A DNA stretch of 64,000 nucleotides from Staphylococcus equorum. Its GTDB lineage: Bacteria; Bacillota; Bacilli; Staphylococcales; Staphylococcaceae. This document shows, in pieces, positions 29,389 through 36,911 of the stretch; position 1 is the first letter of the stretch, and every line of letters begins with the position of its first letter. Under the pieces are notes generated by a model, which saw only the letters and a list, made by a program, of their open reading frames with translations, had not been told where the DNA came from and did no database searches. Made by a program: the position numbers and the translations under genes. The DNA lies in NCBI RefSeq assembly GCF_029024965.1, contig NZ_CP118982.1, positions 248,001 to 312,000 of the forward strand, given 5' to 3'.

Positions 29389-30147
29389 CTAAGCATTTTC
29401 AATCATATTTATAATCATTGCGGCATTATAGCCACCACCAAATCCATTATCGATGTTGAGTACGCTCGAGCCAGGTGCGCAAGAATTAACCATAGATAAG
29501 AGTGTGGTAACGCCATCTAAATTGGCGCCGTAACCAACACTCGTAGGTATTGAAAAGACTGGATGATCCACTAAGCCGGCAACGACGCTAGACAATGCAC
29601 CTTCCATACCAGCAATAACTACGGACACCTTGCTTTGACGAATGTTTTCGATATGTGCAAAAAGCCGATGGATGCCAGAAACACCTACGTCATAAAAGCG
29701 TTGTACTGAAATACCCATAACTTCAGCTGTAATAGCCGCTTCTTCAGCTACAGGTAGGTCAGATGTACCCGCACAAATAATTGCTGCAAAATGTTCAGTT
29801 TTGTTAATTGTATTAACGGGTGTACAAACGATACGTGCTGTCTCATGGTATTCAAGTTGTGGATACTTAGCAATGACATTCTCTGCTTTAATTTGATCGA
29901 TTCTAGTAATTAAGATGACTTCATTATGCTTTATTAAAGTGTGTACGATTTCGTCTAATTGGGTTACAGTTTTCCCTTCACCAAATATAACTTCAGGAAA
30001 GCCTTGTCGTTTTGTTCTGTGTAAATCAATTTTTGCGAAACCTAATTCATCATAATGACTTAATTTATCTTTGGCTTCTGTAATGGAAAGCTCGTTCTCT
30101 TTAACTGCTAGAAGTAATGACTCTATTGTGTCTTGGTTTTCAGTCAT
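29389..30147 (-). CDS. larB: LarB, cofactor precursor carboxylase/hydrolase
   Basis: A 252-residue LarB, related to PurE (AIR carboxylase) in its C-terminal half. It carboxylates nicotinate adenine dinucleotide and hydrolyses the phosphoanhydride. The PurE-like phosphate loop ICAGTSDLPVAEEAA, and SVVAGLVDHPVFSIPTSVGYG, lie in the C-terminal 130 residues. The end, FGGGYNAAMI, is typical. It lies between larE and larC with short gaps of 16-21 bp. Confidence 0.93.
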   Translation of the reverse strand: MTENQDTIESLLLAVKENELSITEAKDKLSHYDELGFAKIDLHRTKRQGFPEVIFGEGKTVTQLDEIVHTLIKHNEVILITRIDQIKAENVIAKYPQLEYHETARIVCTPVNTINKTEHFAAIICAGTSDLPVAEEAAITAEVMGISVQRFYDVGVSGIHRLFAHIENIRQSKVSVVIAGMEGALSSVVAGLVDHPVFSIPTSVGYGANLDGVTTLLSMVNSCAPGSSVLNIDNGFGGGYNAAMIINMIENA

Positions 30148-30168
30148 AGTTTCGCCACCTTTATTTTG

Positions 30169-30993
30169 TTAAATCTCATCTTGTGTATTGATGACTTCAT
30201 TCATGCTGCCTGTACGATAACCTTCTAAATCAATGGTTACATAATCAAAACCAAGTTCTTTCAAGCGAAGTGTAATTTTATTTTTATATTGAATCACTAC
30301 TGGGATATCTGTGTCGTCTACTTCTATTCTTGCGATATTATTATGATAGCGTACTCTGACATGATTAATGTTTAAGCTTAAAATGAATTTTTCAGCTTCA
30401 TTTACTTTGTTAACCTTTGTGAAATTTAAAGGTTCACCATAAGGGATTCGAGAAGCCAAGCTACACAAAGCAGGCTTATTCCATACAGGGAGATCATTGG
30501 ATTTACTTAACGCTCTAATTTCAGATTTATATAATTCAATTTCTTGTAGCACACTTCTAACACCGAATTCAGTTCTTGCTTTGAGTCCAGGTCTGAAGTC
30601 ATCTAAATCATCCATAATCATGCCGTCGATGACATAGTCAAAGTTGTAGTTTACTCTCAAGTCTTCAAGTTTTGAATATAATAAACGTTTACTGTAATAC
30701 CAACTACTTGGTGTGTTTTCAACTATATTTGGATCTTTTAATTCTTCAATTTCAGTTTCTATCACATTGGCATTTAGTGATTCACCTAGATGCAGGGCTT
30801 GATCAAATTCTTCATTTCTAAATAACTCGGATTTTACAATAACTGCTTTTACATTATCAGTGCCGAGTACATCGATGGCTTTCTTTAATACAAAGCTGCT
30901 ATCTACACCACCTGAAAACGCGACGATTACACGATTCATATCTTTTAATACACGTTCTAATTGTTGTTCTTTAGTTAATACTTTAGTTAACAT
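30169..30993 (-). CDS. larE: LarE, sacrificial sulfur transferase
   Basis: A 274-residue PP-loop ATPase. SGGVDSS (residues 27-33) is the ATP pyrophosphatase loop. LarE converts the LarB product to the dithiocarboxylate by giving up sulfur. C177 in ALCSLASRIPYG aligns with Cys176 of the Lactobacillus plantarum enzyme, which loses its sulfur in each turnover. It lies between larA and larB. The gene starts after AGGAGG, 16 bp beyond the larA stop. Confidence 0.93.
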   Translation of the reverse strand: MLTKVLTKEQQLERVLKDMNRVIVAFSGGVDSSFVLKKAIDVLGTDNVKAVIVKSELFRNEEFDQALHLGESLNANVIETEIEELKDPNIVENTPSSWYYSKRLLYSKLEDLRVNYNFDYVIDGMIMDDLDDFRPGLKARTEFGVRSVLQEIELYKSEIRALSKSNDLPVWNKPALCSLASRIPYGEPLNFTKVNKVNEAEKFILSLNINHVRVRYHNNIARIEVDDTDIPVVIQYKNKITLRLKELGFDYVTIDLEGYRTGSMNEVINTQDEI

Positions 30994-31009
30994 AATGATT
31001 CCTCCTAAA

Positions 31010-32272
31010 TTATGATTCTACGTATGGAATAGTAAGTGGTCCGAGTGGCATAACACCTATCGTCATATCTTTTCCATATTTATCTTCTAATGCTTTAAGT
31101 GTCTCATTTATATTATGCACTGGATGTAACATGGCATCTTTGGTTTGTTGGTCACTGAGTTTAGAATATAAATAAACATCAGCGAAAGTTTGAATCACGG
31201 CTTGTTTTTGTACTTGCCATTGGTCAAGCATCGCGAAGTTAGGATCACTGATCATGTCGACAAGCCCTTGAGGGGAGTCAGCCATTTTTAGTATCTCTGC
31301 ATAATTACCATGATTAGGATAGCCATCGCTACATTCAGATAACATAATAATGGTGCCACCTTCTTTAACTACTTTATGTGCTGCACTCATGCCTTTAACT
31401 GTTTGATATAAGTTTTGATCTAAAGGATAGCCGGAGTTAGAAGCAATCACGACATCAAAACGCTCATCACACTTGAACATAGCATGTGCTTTGGCATATT
31501 CACACCCTTTATCATGTGCTTCATATAATTCACCAGCAAATACTTCGGTAATCGCTTTCTCTTTATTCAACGTGACGTTGAGCATAAAGTCTGGTTTACA
31601 CATTGCATTGATTTCCCGGGTCATATTTTGAACAGGATTATCTTGCATATTGCCCCAAGTTGAACGTATATCGCCAATCATTTTAGCGTTATGGAAGGTC
31701 ATAATTGTTTCTATGCCAGCAATACCAGGCATAATACCTTTAGGCCCACCAGAGAAGCCAGCGAAGAAGTGAGGTTCGATAAAACCGGTGACAATTTTAA
31801 AGTCAGATTCAACATAATCTTTGTTCAGGTATACATCACAACCATATTGACTATGGCCTACTTTTTTAAGCGTATCCTTATCATTACAATGATTATGTAC
31901 AATTTTCACTTTGCTCACTATGTCTTCACCAAGCATTTGTACAAGTTCTTCTCGTGTTTGATCGCGATGTGTACCTGTACCATTGATAATCACAAAGTTT
32001 TCTAAAGGTACGTGGGCTAATGTTTCTATCAGTAATGGTACGAGAATGTGATTGGGTGTCGGTCGTGTGATGTCACTAATAACAATAGATACAGTTTGGT
32101 TAGCACTCACCATGTCTTGCAATGGTTCTGAGCCAATTGGATTATTTATGGCTGTACGTATTGCTGTTACATGATCTTCAAGTGGATCAATGTTTTTGGG
32201 TTCAATTAGAACGCTTTGCTCCGGCAAGTCAACTTCAACATTTGATTTGCCGTATAATATTGTAGTCTTCAA
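31010..32272 (-). CDS. larA: LarA-family nickel-pincer 2-hydroxyacid racemase/epimerase
   Basis: A 420-residue LarA-family protein. H102, H168, K178 and H194 are each six residues before H108, H174, K184 and H200 of Lactobacillus plantarum LarA. They lie in GTGTHRDQT, EPHFFAGFSGGPKG and FHNAK; K178 should hold the cofactor and H194 the nickel. A further conserved lysine is in NLYQTVKG. The family includes lactate, malate, phenyllactate and other hydroxyacid racemases. The operon holds a glycerate kinase and a sugar-acid permease, with no lactate gene, so lactate is not the obvious substrate. The stop lies close to larE. Confidence 0.88.
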   Translation of the reverse strand: MKTTILYGKSNVEVDLPEQSVLIEPKNIDPLEDHVTAIRTAINNPIGSEPLQDMVSANQTVSIVISDITRPTPNHILVPLLIETLAHVPLENFVIINGTGTHRDQTREELVQMLGEDIVSKVKIVHNHCNDKDTLKKVGHSQYGCDVYLNKDYVESDFKIVTGFIEPHFFAGFSGGPKGIMPGIAGIETIMTFHNAKMIGDIRSTWGNMQDNPVQNMTREINAMCKPDFMLNVTLNKEKAITEVFAGELYEAHDKGCEYAKAHAMFKCDERFDVVIASNSGYPLDQNLYQTVKGMSAAHKVVKEGGTIIMLSECSDGYPNHGNYAEILKMADSPQGLVDMISDPNFAMLDQWQVQKQAVIQTFADVYLYSKLSDQQTKDAMLHPVHNINETLKALEDKYGKDMTIGVMPLGPLTIPYVES

Positions 32273-32274
32273 AG

Positions 32275-33438
32275 TTAATCCTCCTTTTTATTTAAAGCGC
32301 TTTCATAATTAGCCGTATTTGTGGCTTGTTTTAACTTAGGAAATGCTTTGTGATCGTTTTTAAAATGTTCCTGAGTGCCATCAATGCCTTTGCGCTTCTG
32401 GTATTTATCTACCATGATAACAGCAATTGGACATAAAATCGCCGTAGTAATAGCAGAAACTGAAATTTGAGCTGTCGCGATAGGTGCTACTTTTTCTATC
32501 ATAGCAAATTCACTTTGACTCAAATTACCACTAGCTAAAGCAGTTGAAGCGGCTGCGACAACTGCAGCAGGTGTAGAAACGGCGTTACCTGCAGTAGACG
32601 ATTCTGAAATAGGACCGATGACACTTTTCTCTTTAAATAGTTTAAAGGCAATTACACCTGTCACAGCTGTACAGACAAATGTAAGCAATGCTAATGTGAG
32701 GCCACCAGATAATACTGAGAAATTAAAGAATTCAGCTAAATTCATTCCTGCTCCTAATGAAAAGGCAAAGAAGGGAATGAGTAATGATTCTCCTGGTCGT
32801 AAAAATTCTGCGATTTTAGGATCTAAGTTACCTAAGAGCATACCTATTGCGAGCGGTAATAACACAGAAACGAAAGAAATGACTGGAAAATTCGTACCGA
32901 TAAATCCTAAAGATATTAATGTAAGTAAAGGACCATCATTAATAGCTAATATAGATAAACCACCGATATCAGAGCGGTTGCCATATGCACTTGTTAGCGC
33001 AGCATACATTCCGCTGTTACTATTGGTCATTGCTGCAATAATTGCTATTGTAGATAAACCGAATAACCCTGTCCATGGATCAAATATAGCGCCAAGTAAT
33101 AGACCAACACCTAAACCCGAAAAATATTTCGTTGATGTTAATATCATACCTTTTTTCAATGCCTTGCCACCAATTTTTAAATTCATTTGACTTCCTACAC
33201 AAAAGATAAATAAGGCTATTAAAACGAGCGCACTATCTTTAAATAAATCCTGAGAAAATCCCCCAATTTGCAACATTTCATAATGACCTTCTTCAGTCTT
33301 TGGAGCGCCTAAAAATTTCAAACCATTCGTAATAAAATTCAAATGCAATTGATCAATCGTGTTGATTGCAGCGCCTAATAATAACGGAACAACCATCAAG
33401 CCACCAGGTACTTTTTCAATCGTATCTTTAATTCTCAT
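32275..33438 (-). CDS. KdgT-like 2-keto-3-deoxygluconate permease family transporter
   Basis: A 387-residue membrane protein of the KdgT family, with about ten hydrophobic segments. The N-terminus IEKVPGGLMVVPLLLGAAINT and the conserved SESSTAGNAVSTPAAV segment near residue 280 are its signatures. KdgT proteins carry 2-keto-3-deoxygluconate with protons, and some relatives carry other sugar acids. It starts 23 bp after the glycerate kinase gene and ends two bases before larA, in the same operon. It is the best candidate for uptake of the acid handled by LarA. Confidence 0.85.
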   Translation of the reverse strand: MRIKDTIEKVPGGLMVVPLLLGAAINTIDQLHLNFITNGLKFLGAPKTEEGHYEMLQIGGFSQDLFKDSALVLIALFIFCVGSQMNLKIGGKALKKGMILTSTKYFSGLGVGLLLGAIFDPWTGLFGLSTIAIIAAMTNSNSGMYAALTSAYGNRSDIGGLSILAINDGPLLTLISLGFIGTNFPVISFVSVLLPLAIGMLLGNLDPKIAEFLRPGESLLIPFFAFSLGAGMNLAEFFNFSVLSGGLTLALLTFVCTAVTGVIAFKLFKEKSVIGPISESSTAGNAVSTPAAVVAAASTALASGNLSQSEFAMIEKVAPIATAQISVSAITTAILCPIAVIMVDKYQKRKGIDGTQEHFKNDHKAFPKLKQATNTANYESALNKKED

Positions 33439-33461
33439 AACGAAACATCCCCTTAATTATG

Positions 33462-34592
33462 CTAGTGGTTATGGAAAAATGTTCTTATGATGTTCTTAGT
33501 CGTTTTTTTTATTAATTTTTCCGAATTTGCTAACGTCTCTGCGAGTGACAATGGACCATCGGTTAAACTAAAAGCACTTACCACACCAACCTCATCAAAT
33601 TGGTCTATATCTACTTCGATAGAGCCTCCGATAAAGATGACAGGGACATCAAATTGTTTCGCACATTTTGCGATGCCCATAGGTGTCTTACCATAAAAAG
33701 TTTGAAAATCAATTTTGCCTTCTCCAGTAATAACTAGATCTGCATTTGGTAAAAGCTGTTCTAATTGCGTATGTTTTATTACTACTTGAATACCATCTTC
33801 AAAATGACTAGGTAAAAATGCTTTGAAAGCACCTCCTAGTCCGCCAGCTGCACCAGCCCCTGGCAAATCATGAAGCCTCATATTCGTACTTCTTTCTACA
33901 AGATTTGCCCAATGCGTGAGATTGTCATCAAGTTGTTTAATATTATCTTCTGTGGCACCTTTTTGTTTACCAAAAACATGTGAAGCGCCGTCAGGACCTA
34001 TTAAAGGATTTTGAACATCCGTCGCAATAATAAATTCACAATGTTTAATTCTAGTGTCGAAATGACTTAAGTCTATTTGCTTAATATGTTGCAAAGCACC
34101 TCCTCCAAAGGCGATATCTTTGCCGTTTTCATCTAATAGTTTGGCGCCTATAGCTTGTAACATACCTGCACCAGCATCATTTGTTGCAGAGCCGCCAATA
34201 GCTAAAATAAATTTTTTGTAACCTTTTTCTAAAGCGTCATAAATTAATTCGCCTGTGCCATAAGTCGTTGTTGTCATAGCATTTAAAGTGTCATCAGTTA
34301 AATGTTTTAGCCCAGAAGCTTCTGCCATTTCAATTACGCATGTGTCGTCACCGAGCACACCATATTGAGCAGTTACATGATTTCCAAGAGGACCTGTTAC
34401 TGAAGCAGTATGAAAGCTTCCGTTTGTGGCATTCACTAGTGCTTCCATCGTACCTTCGCCGCCATCACCAACGGGTAAAGCATGTATGTCAGCTTGTGGA
34501 TATACTTCTGTAATGCTGTCTGCCATATATTTTGAGACTTGGGTTGCTGTCATACTCCCTTTAAATGAATCCGGTGCTAAAATGATTTTCAC
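33462..34592 (-). CDS. Glycerate kinase (GarK/GlxK type)
   Basis: A 376-residue glycerate kinase, which phosphorylates glycerate, in this type mainly to 2-phosphoglycerate. It starts with the family motif LAPDSFKGSMTA (residues 4-15). AIGGSATNDAGAGM is a conserved nucleotide/substrate loop near residue 137, and DLVITGEGKIDFQT lies near residue 290. It is the first gene of the operon, preceded by AGGAGG and a cre-like site. Its product feeds the lower glycolytic path as a phosphoglycerate. The gene sets the likely end product of the cluster as D-glycerate. Confidence 0.93.
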   Translation of the reverse strand: MKIILAPDSFKGSMTATQVSKYMADSITEVYPQADIHALPVGDGGEGTMEALVNATNGSFHTASVTGPLGNHVTAQYGVLGDDTCVIEMAEASGLKHLTDDTLNAMTTTTYGTGELIYDALEKGYKKFILAIGGSATNDAGAGMLQAIGAKLLDENGKDIAFGGGALQHIKQIDLSHFDTRIKHCEFIIATDVQNPLIGPDGASHVFGKQKGATEDNIKQLDDNLTHWANLVERSTNMRLHDLPGAGAAGGLGGAFKAFLPSHFEDGIQVVIKHTQLEQLLPNADLVITGEGKIDFQTFYGKTPMGIAKCAKQFDVPVIFIGGSIEVDIDQFDEVGVVSAFSLTDGPLSLAETLANSEKLIKKTTKNIIRTFFHNH

Positions 34593-34607
34593 TTGTGAAT
34601 CCTCCTT

Positions 34608-34621
34608 TGTAAACGCTTACT
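34608..34621. promoter_or_regulatory. cre-like CcpA site before the glycerate kinase-lar operon
   Basis: TGTAAACGCTTACT matches the cre pattern TGWAANCGNTNWCA except at the last base. It lies immediately upstream of the ribosome binding site (34601-34606) of glycerate kinase, in the position of an operator or roadblock, which suggests glucose repression. Confidence 0.6.
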
Positions 34622-34725
34622 TTTGTTTATTATTTCATTGTATCGATTTTATTTTATTGAAAATAGAGTTAAACTATACAAATATAAATCTATAATTTTG
34701 TATAAAAACGATAAGTGGTGAAAAT

Positions 34726-35805
34726 ATGAATATACTCACAGAGGAAATGGCAACATTAATTGTAGAAGAAACAGCTAAAAGAACACAGAGCAATATTAAT
34801 ATCATGAATTTTAACGGAGAAATCATAGCATCATTTGATAAAAAACGTGTAGGCACAATTCATGAAGGTGCACGTAAAGTATTAGAACGAGAAGAAACAG
34901 TTATATTATCAAAGGAAGATAGTGCGACATTAGAAGGAACACAACCAGGCGTAAATTTACCGATTATTTTTCAAGATAACATCGTCGGTGTGATTGGTAT
35001 AACAGGTGATCCTGAAAAACTCACCCATGTATTAGATTTAGTGAAAATGTCTACGGAATTATTGCTATACCAAAATTATTTTACATACGAATTAGAGGGG
35101 AATATACGTAGTCAGGAGTTATTTATAGAAGAATTGCTGAAAAGTGAACCGTCAAAATCATTTATTCAACATTTGAGTAATCAACTTAATACTAATCTAT
35201 TAACATTCGGCAAATGCATTATCATCAATATTGAAAAACAAATATTCTCTAAGAACAGCACCGTGCGTACATTAGCAAGTAAGATTGACCCTAGTTCTTT
35301 TGTCATTGCGTTTACGAATCATAACCGTATCGTAATTCTTGCTACTGATGAAGACCGATGTGCATTAGATGTGAAAATAAATCGAATTCATCAAATGTTT
35401 AAAGACTTACAATTAGAAGTGCATATGACCTCAAGTCTTATATTTACAAATTTAAATGATTTTAAAAAAGCGTATGAAGAATGTGAGCTCGTATTTATGT
35501 TAAATGAGCAATCAGCACCACTTGTATCATTTGAAGAGGTAGAAGAAAAAACACTGTTATATCAAATCGACAGCGAAATTAGAGAACGATTCAAAAAAAG
35601 AATAATAGGGGATTTAGATGAGCAAAGTATTGCAACATTGAAAATATTTTTTCATAACAATTTGAATATCTCGCAAACAGCAAAGCACTTATACATTCAT
35701 AGAAATACACTGTTATATAGGTTAGAAAAATGTAAAACAGTTACAGGATTGAACCCTAAAAAGTATTCTGAGGCATTGAAATTACAAATTGCAATGTGGT
35801 GTTAA
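34726..35805 (+). CDS. CdaR-type sugar-diacid/glycerate regulator
   Basis: A 359-residue regulator of the CdaR/SdaR family. The N-terminal sensor domain (residues 1-135) contains the putative diacid recognition region, with the strand INIMNFNGEIIASFD and the GVNLPIIFQDNIVGVIGITGDPE segment. The C-terminal helix-turn-helix (NLNISQTAKHLYIHRNTLLYRLEK) occupies about residues 310-335. In E. coli CdaR turns on glucarate, galactarate and glycerate genes. It is divergent from the glycerate kinase-lar operon across about 130 bp and very likely controls it. Confidence 0.9.
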   Translation: MNILTEEMATLIVEETAKRTQSNINIMNFNGEIIASFDKKRVGTIHEGARKVLEREETVILSKEDSATLEGTQPGVNLPIIFQDNIVGVIGITGDPEKLTHVLDLVKMSTELLLYQNYFTYELEGNIRSQELFIEELLKSEPSKSFIQHLSNQLNTNLLTFGKCIIINIEKQIFSKNSTVRTLASKIDPSSFVIAFTNHNRIVILATDEDRCALDVKINRIHQMFKDLQLEVHMTSSLIFTNLNDFKKAYEECELVFMLNEQSAPLVSFEEVEEKTLLYQIDSEIRERFKKRIIGDLDEQSIATLKIFFHNNLNISQTAKHLYIHRNTLLYRLEKCKTVTGLNPKKYSEALKLQIAMWC

Positions 35806-36911
35806 GGCGAGAATAGATAGGTGTGATTTGAAAAGCAAATGATTATAAAATTTAGAATTTTGATATTTATCATGATTGAATTTTCAAATTGTAATGGGTG
35901 TAAAATATTAGAACTTCAATTTTTAGAAAATTATTAAAAACCACTTTACAAATTACACGAACGACAATATAATAAAATTAAGTTATTGCTAAATAATTCT
36001 ATAAAATAAATAATGAAAATCTTTATAGATGCAAAACGTTTTGTTTTCAGTTTGAAATTTTGTTTTGGAAATGGCGCCATTATTGAGTTGTTAAGTAATA
36101 ACTCACATCAATGTGTCATTGGTGTATTTCAAGATGAAGGAGCGTGAACAAGATATAGCCGAAATAAAAGTTATTGTTTAGAAAAGTATTTTGCAAAGCA
36201 CGAAGCTATAAAATAAGTATTACACTACAGAGGAAGTAGCACCTTATTTTCAACTTAAAAGTTGAGCATATTCAAAACTAATAATTTCCACCTTTGTTAC
36301 TCGCGACATAATTCAATTGCAAGTATACCTCTTTATCACTTTATCAAATGATTATATATTAAATATTCACCTACTTTAAAGCAGACATTTGGTCTGTAAC
36401 ATGTCATTTTGAATGATTGTAAATGCCACAAGTTATAAATGTTAGATTGTTTATATAGCACAAATCTATCTATTTAACTCACTTAATCTTTTAACATTTA
36501 TCAATAAATAGAACCAGTTTATATCAAATGAAAATATTAAATAGATTAACTGTGCGTTTTATGATTGATAGAAATATAACATTTCATTGATGGTGATATG
36601 AAAGCTACCTATGAAGCAGGTTCCTTATATTGTAAGCATCATAGTTGCATAGTAAATTAAATGATATCTTACATTCAAATATGACGATAAACTGGTGAAC
36701 ATAAGAAGTTCCAAGCAATACATTAATAATGATTGCTTGGGCTTTTTTGTGTTTAAAGCAGCTACCATTTGTTTGAATCAGATGAATTTGTAATAAAGAA
36801 AAAATAAATATATTTTCCAAATTTTCAAATATTATAGTTGTTTTTTGCTTTTTAATATGACATACTCAATAACAATTAGTATAACGTATTTCAAAATAGG
36901 GGTGATTTAGT
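35806..36911. other. 1.1-kb gene-free gap before ppdK
   Basis: No open frame here has a ribosome binding site, good length or recognisable family. The sequence is very AT-rich. Features: an AAAACGTTTT palindrome near 36032, a short hairpin (CAACTTAAAAGTTG, about 36250), and a very strong terminator at 36711-36748. The gap may hold an unannotated small RNA, a long cdaR 3' region, or the remains of a lost gene. AATAGGGGTG before 36912 is the ppdK ribosome binding site. Confidence 0.6.
36711..36748 (+). terminator. Strong orphan terminator
   Basis: CCAAGCAAT (36711-36719) pairs with ATTGCTTGG (36732-36740), with an inner CATTA/TAATG extension, followed by GCTTTTTT. No gene lies within 900 bases upstream on this strand, which is odd. 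It might end the cdaR transcript or a small RNA. Confidence 0.8.

Noticed and set aside
31010-32272. Plain lactate racemase
   Set aside because: The family is right, but no lactate transport, lactate dehydrogenase or LarD/LarMNQO-like gene is near. The neighbours point to another hydroxyacid.
32618-33190. 190-residue plus-strand frame
   Set aside because: It is the complement of the KdgT-like permease gene, whose membrane profile and family motifs are clear.
36605-36820. 71-residue minus-strand frame in the gap before ppdK
   Set aside because: It runs straight through the orphan terminator, lacks a ribosome binding site and looks like random AT-rich sequence.
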